From NCBI RefSeq assembly GCF_016921115.1, contig NZ_JAFFZS010000006.1, positions 62,001-126,000 of the forward strand: a stretch of 64,000 nt of DNA, written 5' to 3'. A program made the position numbers and the translations under genes. Numbering within the stretch: the first letter of the stretch is position 1; every line of letters begins with the position of its first letter. This DNA is from Streptomyces actuosus. Lineage in GTDB: Bacteria; Actinomycetota; Actinomycetes; Streptomycetales; Streptomycetaceae. Positions 1-7,940 of this stretch are shown here, piece after piece. The notes beneath the pieces are model-generated. The model did not search any database. It had not been told where the DNA came from and was given only the letters and a program-made list of their open reading frames with translations.

Positions 1-932
1 CCGGCCTCCTCGAACCTGCGCAGCCGGGTCTGGGCGGCCCGGTAGCGGGACGCCAGGTCGGCGCTGTTCTCCGCGGCCTGGCGGAGGTTCAGCACCAGCT
101 TCTTCAGCTGGGCGTGCTTCTCGTCCCAGCGCCTGCGCAACTCCTCGAAGCGGGCGAAGCGTTCGCGGCGCGCCTCGTGGAAGGTGGCGAAGCCGCCGCC
201 GTGCACCCAGGCGTCGGCGCCGGCCGGGCCGGGCTCGACGGAGACGATCCTGTCCGCGGCGCGGGCGAGGAGTTCGCGGTCGTGGGAGACGAACAGGACG
301 GTCTTGCGGGTCTCCTTCAGCCGCTCCTCCAGCCAGCGCTTCCCGGGCACGTCGAGGTAGTTGTCGGGCTCGTCGAGGAGGAGCACCTCGTCGGTGCCGC
401 GCAGCAGCGCCTCCAGGACGAGCCGTTTCTGCTCGCCGCCGGACAGCGTGCTCACCTGCCGCCACTGGGCCTTCTCGTAGGGCGTGCCCAGGGCTGCGGT
501 GGTGCACATGTCCCACAGGGTCTCGGCCTCGTAGCCGCGGGCCTCGGCCCAGTCGGCGAGTGCCTGCGCGTACCCGAGCTGTGCGGCCTCGTCGTCGACG
601 GTCATGACGGCGTGCTCGGCGGCGTCGACGGCGCGCGCGGCCTCGCGGATGCGCGGCGGGGCGACGGAGACGAGCAGGTCGCGCACGGTCGTGTCGTCGC
701 GTACGGAGCCCACGAACTGGCGCATCACACCGAGTCCGCCGCTGACGGTGACGCTGCCGCCGTGCGGCTTCAGCTCGCCGGAGATGAGCCTCAGGAGGGT
801 GGTCTTGCCGGCGCCGTTGGGCCCGACGAGGGCGACGGCGGCGCCGTCGCCGACCCGGAAGGAGACGTCGCCGAGGAGAGCCCTCCCGTCGGGAAGGTAG
901 TACTCCAGGTGCGCTGCTTCCAGGTGTCCCAT
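1..932 (-). CDS. ABC-F family ATPase, 3' end outside window
   Basis: The N-terminal 310 residues of a soluble ABC-F ATPase are visible; the rest lies beyond the left edge. Walker A GPNGAGKTT is at residues 37-45, the signature LSGGEQKR near 160 and Walker B LLLDEPDNYLD near 180. An Arg/Glu-rich, probably coiled-coil linker (RRERFARFEELRRRWDEK) follows the first ABC domain, where the second domain would start in a usual 530-550 residue protein. There is no membrane segment. ABC-F proteins act at the ribosome, either giving antibiotic resistance by ribosome protection or assisting translation. Nothing visible decides which. The ATG at 932 has no clear Shine-Dalgarno. Confidence 0.9.
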   Translation of the reverse strand, partial: MGHLEAAHLEYYLPDGRALLGDVSFRVGDGAAVALVGPNGAGKTTLLRLISGELKPHGGSVTVSGGLGVMRQFVGSVRDDTTVRDLLVSVAPPRIREAARAVDAAEHAVMTVDDEAAQLGYAQALADWAEARGYEAETLWDMCTTAALGTPYEKAQWRQVSTLSGGEQKRLVLEALLRGTDEVLLLDEPDNYLDVPGKRWLEERLKETRKTVLFVSHDRELLARAADRIVSVEPGPAGADAWVHGGGFATFHEARRERFARFEELRRRWDEKHAQLKKLVLNLRQAAENSADLASRYRAAQTRLRRFEEA

Positions 933-1138
933 GAGGTCGCATTCTGCGGGCGGGCCGCGCGCCCGGGCAAACGCTTATCCGCCGCGCCCGTGCCGCTCCC
1001 CGCACCACTCGTCCCGCCGTGTCCCGGCGGGCCGGTGGCCGAGCCCGTTCCACAGGGCGCGCAAAGGACCGTCCGGCCGCGCGCGGGACCGGGCCGCCCC
1101 GTCCGTCCGGCGCACCGAGCGTGCTTCCGTGCCGGAGG

Positions 1139-1792
1139 TCAGGGGCCGGCCACCGGGTGGCCGGTCGGGCCCGCCGCCCCGGACGGGGTCACCGTCTCGC
1201 CCGCCCATGTCAGGGCCTTCCACCCGTCGGACGGGGAGCCCTCCAGGACGACCACGCCGGTGTTCCTCAACGGGTGCGTGGCGGCGAACGGGACGTCGAC
1301 GTTGTCGACACGGGCGGCGGTCCACATGCGGATCGCGGCGCCGTGACTGACGAGGGCGACCGTGCCCGCCTGGAGAGCCGCGGCCTCGGCGACCACGGCG
1401 TCGTAGCGGCGCAGCGCCTCGTCGCCGTTCTCTCCGCCCGGGATGCGCAGCGCGGTCCGCCCGGACGACCAGGCGAACACCGTCCTCATGTAGAGCTCCC
1501 CCCGCTCGGAGTCGCCGCGCAGCATCTCCAGGTCGCCCGCGGAGATCTCGCGGATGCCGTCGCGGACGGTGACCTCCAGGCCGCGGGCCACGGCCAGCGG
1601 GGCGGCGGTGAGCTGGGTGCGGACGAGCGTGGAGGCGAACACGGCGCCGATGTCCTCGTGGGCGAGGGCCGTGGGAAGGGCGGCGGCCTGCCGCTCGCCG
1701 AGGTCGGTCAGACCTGGTCCGGGGACGCCGGTGTCGAGGACGTACTCCAGGTTGGAGGGGGTCTCGCCGTGGCGGATGAGGAGCAGGCGCAT
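1139..1792 (-). CDS. Histidine phosphatase family protein (phosphoglycerate-mutase-like)
   Basis: A 217-residue protein of the histidine phosphatase superfamily. The phospho-acceptor signature LIRHGET is at residues 5-11 and the second catalytic histidine lies in ALVSHGAAIR near residue 170. A GGAGGA Shine-Dalgarno sits 7-8 bases before the ATG. The family hydrolyses phosphomonoesters through a phosphohistidine intermediate, and the substrate cannot be told from sequence. It is divergent from the PAP2-kinase fusion that starts 66 bp away, so the two promoters share the short gap. Confidence 0.88.
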   Translation of the reverse strand: MRLLLIRHGETPSNLEYVLDTGVPGPGLTDLGERQAAALPTALAHEDIGAVFASTLVRTQLTAAPLAVARGLEVTVRDGIREISAGDLEMLRGDSERGELYMRTVFAWSSGRTALRIPGGENGDEALRRYDAVVAEAAALQAGTVALVSHGAAIRMWTAARVDNVDVPFAATHPLRNTGVVVLEGSPSDGWKALTWAGETVTPSGAAGPTGHPVAGP

Positions 1793-1858
1793 GCAGGGTT
1801 CCTCCGGGCGGGCGATCCGCCGGTCGGGAAACGGCCACTTCAGGGTACCCGGGGCGGT

Positions 1859-3352
1859 ATGAGCCCTGATGTCGACCTCACCACGCCCCTGTCCGCCCGT
1901 CACCGGCTGCGCGAGAAGTTGCTGGCCCTCGACTCCCGGCTGTTCGAGTTCGCCGCCGAACGGCACTGGCCCGCCGCCGGGCCGGTGCTGCCGCGGCTGA
2001 GCAGGAGTGCCAACCACGGGGTGCTGTGGTTCGCGACGGCCGCGGCGATCGCGGTGAGCGGTACCCCGCGGGCCCGCCGTGCCGCCGCCCGGGGAGCGGC
2101 GTCCCTCGCTCTGGCGTCGCTGGCCGTCAACACGCTCGGCAAGCGCTCGGTGCGCCGCCCCCGCCCGGTCCTGGACCCGGTTCCGCTGGTGCGGCGGCTG
2201 AAGCGGCAGCCGATCACCACGTCGTTCCCGTCGGGGCACGCTGCGTCGGCTGCCGCGTTCGCGACCGGGGTGGCGCTGGAGTCGCCGGGGTGGGGCGCGG
2301 CGGTCGCCCCGCTGGCGCTGTCGGTGGTGATGTCCCGCGTGTACACGGGCGTCCACTTCCCGAGCGATGTGCTGGCCGGTGCGGTGCTGGGCATGGGCGC
2401 CGCGTACGCCGGCCGGGCGCTGGTTCCGACACGGGCTCAGCTCGGCCCGCCGGCCCGGCCCCGCGCCACGGCACCCGTGCTGCCCGACGGAGAGGGGCTG
2501 GTGCTGGTCGCCAACACGGCGGCGGGCACCGCGGAACGGGTGCGGGCCCTGGTGTCCCAGCTGCCCGCCGCGCAACTCGTGGAGTGCGAACCGGGTGTTG
2601 TGGCTGCCGAGTTGGAGAAGGCCGCGACCCGGGCCCAGGTCCTCGGGGTGTGCGGCGGCGACGGCACGGTCAACACGGCGGCCGAGGTCGCCCTGCGGCA
2701 CGGGCTGCCGCTGGCCGTCCTGCCGGGCGGCACCCTCAACCACTTCGCCTACGACCTCGGTGTCGAGGGTTCCCGGGACCTGGCGGAGGCGCTGACCCGG
2801 GGCGAGGCGGTCCATGTGGACGTGGGCCGCTTCACCTCGGGCGAGCGGCGCGGCATCTTCCTCAACACCCTGAGCCTGGGCGTGTATCCGGAGCTGGTGC
2901 AGGTGCGGGAGCAGTGGTCGGACCGGATCGGCGGCTGGCCGGCCGGGGTGCTCGCGGCGCTCCGCGTGCTCCGCGCCGACCGGCATCCGCTGCACACGGA
3001 GCTCCGCGGACGGAGGCACCCGCTGTGGCTGCTGTTCGCCGGCAACGGCACCTACCACCGCATGGGGCTCGCCGCGGGCCGCCGGCTGGACCTGGCGGAC
3101 GGGCGGCTCGACGTGCGGGTCGTGCACGGGGGCCGCTGGCCGGCGCTGCGTCTGCTGGCCGCGGCGGTGGCGGGCCCGCTGACCCGCTCCCCCGTGCACG
3201 CCGCCGTCCAGGTGCCCCGGATCCGCCTGGACGGCGTCGCGCCGGGGACGCTGCTCGCCTACGACGGTGAGGTCGCCGAGGCGGCGGACGAGGTGACGGT
3301 GGACAAGCTGCCGCAGGCGCTCGTCGTCTACCGGCCGATCCCGCAGAACTGA
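1859..3352 (+). CDS. PAP2 phosphatase fused to diacylglycerol-kinase-like lipid kinase
   Basis: A 497-residue fusion. The N-terminal half is a membrane PAP2-type phosphatase with its three motifs: KRSVRRPRP near residue 94, PSGH near 123 and SRVYTGVHFPSD near 159-170. From about residue 212 it becomes a DAGK catalytic domain with the nucleotide-binding GGDGTVN near 264 and LPGGTLNHFA near 285. The fusion pairs a lipid phosphate phosphatase with a lipid kinase in one chain, so it may recycle lipid phosphates such as phosphatidate or undecaprenyl phosphate at the membrane; that role is inferred. The ATG at 1859 was chosen because the PAP2 fold begins just after it, although the ribosome site is weak. 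Confidence 0.88.
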   Translation: MSPDVDLTTPLSARHRLREKLLALDSRLFEFAAERHWPAAGPVLPRLSRSANHGVLWFATAAAIAVSGTPRARRAAARGAASLALASLAVNTLGKRSVRRPRPVLDPVPLVRRLKRQPITTSFPSGHAASAAAFATGVALESPGWGAAVAPLALSVVMSRVYTGVHFPSDVLAGAVLGMGAAYAGRALVPTRAQLGPPARPRATAPVLPDGEGLVLVANTAAGTAERVRALVSQLPAAQLVECEPGVVAAELEKAATRAQVLGVCGGDGTVNTAAEVALRHGLPLAVLPGGTLNHFAYDLGVEGSRDLAEALTRGEAVHVDVGRFTSGERRGIFLNTLSLGVYPELVQVREQWSDRIGGWPAGVLAALRVLRADRHPLHTELRGRRHPLWLLFAGNGTYHRMGLAAGRRLDLADGRLDVRVVHGGRWPALRLLAAAVAGPLTRSPVHAAVQVPRIRLDGVAPGTLLAYDGEVAEAADEVTVDKLPQALVVYRPIPQN

Positions 3353-3446
3353 CCCTGGAACCGCCGCTGGGTCGACCCCCCGGCGGCTCACATCGTGGAC
3401 CTTACGTCTCACCATGCGGCCACAACGCGTACGGTGTCGCCCATCG

Positions 3447-3472
3447 CCCCGCCGGGTCGAACCCCGGCGGGG
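3447..3472. other. Perfect 10-bp hairpin before methyltransferase gene
   Basis: The arms at 3447-3456 and 3463-3472 are perfect complements around a six-base TCGAAC loop. It lies 25 bp before the methyltransferase start with no T-tract after it. It could be a terminator for the upstream fusion gene or a 5'-leader structure. Confidence 0.5.
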
Positions 3473-3497
3473 GCCGGCGCGAGCAGAGGGGCACACC

Positions 3498-4319
3498 ATG
3501 ACGCAACCGCGGGAGACGGCCGTCTACACGCACGGGCACCACGAGTCCGTGCTCCGGTCGCACACCTGGCGCACCGCCGCCAACTCGGCGGCGTACCTGC
3601 TCGGCGTCCTCCGGCCCCGCACGCGGATCCTGGACATCGGCTGCGGTCCGGGCACGATCACCGCCGACCTGGCCGCGCTGGTCCCCGACGGGCAGGTCGT
3701 CGGGGTCGACCGGGCACCGCGGATCCTGGACCGGGCACGGGCCACGGCCGCCGCGCGCGGCGTACGGAACGTCGGCTTCGCGGTCGGCGACGCGCACGCC
3801 CTCGCGCACCCCGACGACGTGTTCGGGGTCGTCCACGCCCACCAGGTGCTGCAGCACGTGGGCGACCCGGTGCAGGTACTGCGGGAGATGAGGCGGGTGA
3901 CCGCGCCGGGCGGGTTCGTCGCGGCGCGCGACGCCGACTACGCGGCCATGACCTGGTATCCGCAGGTGCCCGGGCTGGACGACTGGCTGGCACTGTACCG
4001 GCGGGTGGCCCGTGCCGGCGGCGGCGAGCCGGACGCCGGGCGCCGTCTGAGGGCGTGGGCGCTCCGGGCGGGCTTCACCGACGTCACCGCCACCTCCGGC
4101 ACCTGGACGTACGCCTCACCCGAGGAGCGCCGCTGGTGGAGCGAACTGTGGGCGGATCGCACGGTGGCCTCCTCCTACGCCGGGCTGGCGGTCGACGGGG
4201 GGCACGCCACCGCGGCCGAGCTGCGCGCGGTGGCGGACGCCTGGCGGGAGTGGGGGCGACAGGAGGAGGGCTGGTTCGCCGTGCTCCACGGAGAGATTCT
4301 GTGCCGGAAGGATCCGTGA
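3498..4319 (+). CDS. Class I SAM-dependent methyltransferase
   Basis: A 273-residue Rossmann-fold methyltransferase. The AdoMet motif I is ILDIGCGPG near residue 38-46, followed by VGVDRAP (motif II acidic strand) and the post-I segment GDAHALAHPDDVF. HQVLQHVGDPVQVLREM is the usual motif of the UbiE/methyltransferase-11 type. AGAGGGG precedes the chosen ATG by about 7 bases. The acceptor substrate is unknown. It stands alone between the PAP2-kinase fusion and a tiny membrane protein gene. Confidence 0.88.
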   Translation: MTQPRETAVYTHGHHESVLRSHTWRTAANSAAYLLGVLRPRTRILDIGCGPGTITADLAALVPDGQVVGVDRAPRILDRARATAAARGVRNVGFAVGDAHALAHPDDVFGVVHAHQVLQHVGDPVQVLREMRRVTAPGGFVAARDADYAAMTWYPQVPGLDDWLALYRRVARAGGGEPDAGRRLRAWALRAGFTDVTATSGTWTYASPEERRWWSELWADRTVASSYAGLAVDGGHATAAELRAVADAWREWGRQEEGWFAVLHGEILCRKDP

Positions 4320-4392
4320 CGTTCCATCGGATCCGGTCCCCCTGTTTTCCGGGCCGTTTTCGGGACACACGGAATGACAGGAGGTTGACATC

Positions 4393-4563
4393 ATGGTTCC
4401 CATTCTGCTGGTACTACTGCTGGCGGCAATCCTGTTCGGTCTCGGCTTTGCGGTGAAAGTGCTCTGGTGGATCGCACTCATCGTTCTCGTCGTATGGCTG
4501 CTGGGATTCCTGATGCGTGGCACGTCCGCGAGCGGGGGCAGGGGCCGCTGGTACCGGTGGTGA
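4393..4563 (+). CDS. Small hydrophobic membrane protein (DUF5670-like)
   Basis: A 56-residue protein that is hydrophobic over residues 1-42, including FAVKVLWWIALIVLVVWLLG, with a short Gly/Arg tail ending in WYRW. It probably has two packed transmembrane segments. A strong AGGAGGT lies 6 bases before the ATG. Proteins of this size and pattern are common in Streptomyces and are annotated as DUF5670 or hydrophobic protein; the function is unknown. Confidence 0.75.
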   Translation: MVPILLVLLLAAILFGLGFAVKVLWWIALIVLVVWLLGFLMRGTSASGGRGRWYRW

Positions 4564-4630
4564 GGCGCCCGGGGCGGGGTGCGCGCCGGGCCACCTCCCC
4601 GGGGCGCACCGGCCGACCGGCCCAGGGGCG

Positions 4631-4701
4631 CCGCAGCAGGCCCCGGGTCGGCGCCGCATGACGCCGGGCCACCGGCGGCGCCGACCCGGGGCCTGCTGCG
4701 G
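4631..4701. terminator. Very long perfect hairpin, bidirectional terminator
   Basis: Two 27-base arms, 4631-4657 and 4675-4701, are exact reverse complements around a 17-base loop. The element sits between the ends of the convergent DUF5670-like and GvpL/F genes, the classic place for a shared terminator. There is no U-tract, as is usual in Streptomyces. Confidence 0.75.
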
Positions 4702-4758
4702 GGCACGCCTCCCCTCCCGGGACCGCCGCCGCACCACGCGCCCGGCGGGCGCCGGCGG

Positions 4759-5466
4759 TCACTCGTACTCGTCCTCCACGAAGGAATACGCAGCCCACGG
4801 ACCGGTGAGTTCCACCCGGATTCCCGGAGCCACGCCCTTGGCGCGGTCCACGGCTTCCACGAATTCCTCGCAACGGATTCGCGGGACGAGATAGGCGGCA
4901 TTGAGGACAGGGCGCCCGAATGTTTCCGACTCGTCGGACGGCGCAGCATTCTCCGGTGGGTTGATCCGGGAATCCTCCGCGTACCCGGAAAGTTCCGCGT
5001 GCAGCCGCCCGGCGAATTGTTCCGCCGCCTGCCGCTCGTTCTCCCCGGGGCCCGCGTCCTGTTCCACCCCGGTTTCGGCGTACACCTGCACACCCCATTC
5101 CACCCGCCCCTCCAGCCGGTCCAGGGTGCGGTTCAGGACGTCCTCCCGTTCCTCGATCATCGTGCGGACGCCGCTGTCGTCCCGGAAGACGGTGCCCGGC
5201 CGCAGGGGCAGCGGGGTCGTCACGACGGTGAGCGCGTCGACGACGCCCTGATGGGCGCGGGCGGTCGCGGTCAGCCAGTCGGGGTCCTCCAGGCGGGCCC
5301 GCAGCGGCTCCTCGGCGAAGTCGCTCGCCGGGACCTCGCTGAACACGGCGACGAGGCCGTGATGGACGAGCCGCCGGGGCGGGGCACCGGCCACCCCCGT
5401 CAGCTGTGTCTGCAGCGGCGCGCCGAAGGGCCGGCAGACGGCGTACACGTACCGCAGCCCGGTCAT
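4759..5466 (-). CDS. Gas vesicle protein GvpL/GvpF family
   Basis: A 235-residue GvpL/F family protein. The opening YVYAVCRP, the central AVFSEVPASDF, the VVTTPLPLRPGTVF segment and the C-terminal LTGPWAAYSFVEDE are all family hallmarks. GvpF and GvpL are minor gas-vesicle proteins with an alpha/beta fold that assist assembly of the GvpA shell. GGAGGA lies about 7 bases before the ATG at 5466. No gvpA, gvpO, gvpJ or gvpK is near, so this copy is isolated from a full gas-vesicle cluster and may have another role. Confidence 0.88.
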   Translation of the reverse strand: MTGLRYVYAVCRPFGAPLQTQLTGVAGAPPRRLVHHGLVAVFSEVPASDFAEEPLRARLEDPDWLTATARAHQGVVDALTVVTTPLPLRPGTVFRDDSGVRTMIEEREDVLNRTLDRLEGRVEWGVQVYAETGVEQDAGPGENERQAAEQFAGRLHAELSGYAEDSRINPPENAAPSDESETFGRPVLNAAYLVPRIRCEEFVEAVDRAKGVAPGIRVELTGPWAAYSFVEDEYE

Positions 5467-6092
5467 GGGTCTCCTCCCTGCGACGGACGGACGACGACGG
5501 CTCGTGGACCGCCGGCAGCCTCCGCCCGCTCCCGTCCGGGGCGGGTTCGCCGCGCCGGCAAGCCACGGGGGACGCTCCCGGATCGTCCTGCCACCAGTCG
5601 ACGCCCCTCTCCTCGGCCTTGTCCACAAAGGCGGCGACGGGCCGCCCGGGGTAGGCGACGGGAGGTGCTGGGACCGGGACGCGTCCGTGCCGCCCGTGCC
5701 GCCCTCGGCCTCCCTCTCGTCGCCGCGGACGGCGTCGCCGTCGCGAGGATCACGCCACCGGTCTCCGCCCGGCCTCCCCCTTCAGGGTGACAAGGCGAGC
5801 GGAATTCGTCAGGTCGAGCGGACTCGCCCGTCCCGGGCATGCCCGGGCACGGCACCACCGGCCGCACCCGGCACGGCTCGCACAGGGCTGCCGGACGCAC
5901 CGGATCCGGCTCACGCGGCACGAGGGAGCCCACGAAATCCGGCTCGTACCCCGGCGCCGGGCGCACGGGATCCGGCACCGCGGGGCGCCGACGCGGCGCG
6001 GTGCGGGTGTCCGTCCGGGGCGGGCACCGGGTCCGTGCGGTGGGTTCCGGTGCATCGGCGCCCGGCCGGCGGGGTGCGCGCGCCGGTCGCGT
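5467..6092. other. 626-bp stretch with no confident gene
   Basis: This gap lies between gvpL/F and the transketolase gene. Open frames here have arginine- and proline-rich translations typical of shadow frames. Between 5895 and 5990 a short imperfect unit around GGATCCGGC recurs two to three times. Nothing else is supported. Confidence 0.5.
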
Positions 6093-7940
6093 TCACGGCG
6101 CGATCGCCTCTTCGACCAGCAGCTTGCCGGCCGCGGCGATCGACTCCGCGTCGATACCGGCGGCGCGCAGTTGCTCGGCGGGGCTCGCCGAACCGGGCAT
6201 CGTGCGCACCGCGAGCCGGGCCGTGCGCGGCTGCGGGCGTCCGTCGCAGAACGCCTCGGCCACGGCGTCGCCGAGGCCGCCCTCGGGACGATGGTCCTCG
6301 ACGGTGAGCAGGCAGCCCGTCTCCTGCGCGGCCAGCCGCAGGGTGGGACGGTCGACGGGCTTGACCGAGTACAGGTCGATCACCCGGACCGGGATGCCGT
6401 CGCCGGCGAGCGCGTCGGCCGCGGCGAGCGCCTCCGGAACGGTGATCCCGGCGGCGACGACCGTCAGCCGGTCCCGGTCGGAGGAGCGCAGCACCTTGCT
6501 GCCGCCGACGGGGAACTCCTCGTCGGGGCCGTAGATCACCGGCGTCCCGCCGCGCAGGGTGCGCAGGTAGCGGATGCCGTCCAGGCCGGCCATGGCGGCC
6601 ACGAGCCGGGCGGTCTGGTTGGCGTCGCAGGGGTGCAGCACGGTCGAGCCGTGCACCGCCCGCATCATCGCCAGGTCCTCCAGGCCCATCTGGCTCGGTC
6701 CGTCCTGCCCGATGGAGACCCCGGCGTGCGAGCCGACCAGATTGAGGCTCGCGCCACTGACGGAGGCCATGCGCACGAAGTCGTGGGCACGGGTGAGGAA
6801 GGCCGCGAACGTGGCGGCGTACGGCACCCGGCCGCGTGCCGCCAGGCCGACCGCGGCGGCCACCATCTGCTGTTCGGCGATGTAGCACTCGAAGTAGCGG
6901 TCGGGATGCTCCTTGGCGAAGAACTCGGTGCGCGTGGAGTCGCCCACCTCCCCGTCCAGGGCCACGACGTCGTCGCGCGCGGTTCCGAGGGCGGCGAGCG
7001 CGCGGCCGTAGGCGTCCCGGGTGGGCACCTCGTCGCCCGGGTCCCAGCGGGGCAGCTCGACGGGGGCGGTGGACACGGAGTGCAGCGCCCGCGCGGCGGG
7101 CGGCTGGTGGACCTCGACCCGCAGCGCGCGCGGTCCGCCGAGTTCCCGGATCGCCTCGTCGGCGTCCGGCAACGGCTTGCCGTGCAGGCCCTCGCGGTCC
7201 TGGACGCCCTCGACCCCTTTGCCCTTGAGGGTGCGGGCGAGGATCACGGTCGGCTGCCCCCGGGTGGACAGCGCCTCGCCGTAGGCGCGGTCGATCGCAT
7301 CCACGTCGTGTCCGTCGATCTCGACGGTGTGCCAGCCGAAGGCCTGGAAGCGGCGGGCGTAGGCGTCGAGGTCGTGGCCGTGCCGGGTCGGACCGCGCTG
7401 GCCGAGCCGGTTGACGTCGACGACGGCGACGAGGTTGTCCAGATGCTCGTAGGCCGCGTGTTCGGCGGCCTCCCACACAGATCCCTCGGCGAGTTCGCTG
7501 TCACCGGTCAGCACCCACACCCGGTAGCCGGTGTGGTCCAGCCGCTTCCCGGACAGCGCGATGCCGACGCCGACCGGCAGCCCCTGCCCGAGGGAGCCGG
7601 TGGCCGTCTCCACCCACGGCAGCCGCTGCGGGGTGGGGTGCCCTTCCAGGCGGCTGCCGAGTTCGCGGAAGGTGAGGAGTGCGTCGTCGTCGAGGGCGCC
7701 GGCCGCCCTGTAGGCGGCGTACAGCAGCGGCGAGGCGTGCCCCTTGGACAGGACGAAGCGGTCGTTGCCGGGGTGGGCGGGGCGGTCGAAGTCGTAGCGG
7801 AGGTGGTGGGCGAGGAGGACGGCCATCAGGTCCGCCGCGGACATCGACGACGTCGGGTGCCCGGATCCCGCAGCGTCCGCGGCGCGCACGCTGTCCACCC
7901 GCAACTGCTGTCCCAGCTCCAGGAGTTCGCCGGTGTTCAT
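6093..7940 (-). CDS. Transketolase
   Basis: A 615-residue thiamine-diphosphate enzyme moving two-carbon units between ketose and aldose phosphates in the non-oxidative pentose phosphate pathway. Residues 26-33 (GSGHPTSS) and FVLSKGHASPLLY are transketolase N-domain signatures. The ThDP motif starts at GDSELAEG near 147 and ends at VVDVN. The pyrimidine-binding and C-terminal domains follow (ECYIAEQQMV, GPSQMGLED). It is shorter than the usual 660-700 residue enzyme. GGAAGGAG precedes the ATG at 7940. That ATG overlaps the stop of the upstream flavoprotein gene by 4 bp, so the two are co-transcribed and probably translationally coupled. Confidence 0.93.
   Translation of the reverse strand: MNTGELLELGQQLRVDSVRAADAAGSGHPTSSMSAADLMAVLLAHHLRYDFDRPAHPGNDRFVLSKGHASPLLYAAYRAAGALDDDALLTFRELGSRLEGHPTPQRLPWVETATGSLGQGLPVGVGIALSGKRLDHTGYRVWVLTGDSELAEGSVWEAAEHAAYEHLDNLVAVVDVNRLGQRGPTRHGHDLDAYARRFQAFGWHTVEIDGHDVDAIDRAYGEALSTRGQPTVILARTLKGKGVEGVQDREGLHGKPLPDADEAIRELGGPRALRVEVHQPPAARALHSVSTAPVELPRWDPGDEVPTRDAYGRALAALGTARDDVVALDGEVGDSTRTEFFAKEHPDRYFECYIAEQQMVAAAVGLAARGRVPYAATFAAFLTRAHDFVRMASVSGASLNLVGSHAGVSIGQDGPSQMGLEDLAMMRAVHGSTVLHPCDANQTARLVAAMAGLDGIRYLRTLRGGTPVIYGPDEEFPVGGSKVLRSSDRDRLTVVAAGITVPEALAAADALAGDGIPVRVIDLYSVKPVDRPTLRLAAQETGCLLTVEDHRPEGGLGDAVAEAFCDGRPQPRTARLAVRTMPGSASPAEQLRAAGIDAESIAAAGKLLVEEAIAP

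Noticed and set aside
3447-3472. T-arm-like GGGTCGAACCC suggesting a tRNA
   Set aside because: The loop is six bases, the conserved TTCGAAT pattern is missing, and no acceptor, D or anticodon arms fit around it.
5463-5626. Short minus-strand frame beginning DKAEERGVDWWQDD just before gvpL/F
   Set aside because: The first 20 residues look protein-like but the remainder is low-complexity; not enough to call a gene or relic.
5463-5978. 171-codon minus-strand frame with repeated DPVRPA
   Set aside because: There is no ribosome site or recognised domain, its second half is Arg-rich shadow sequence, and the repeats come from GGATCCGGC motifs.
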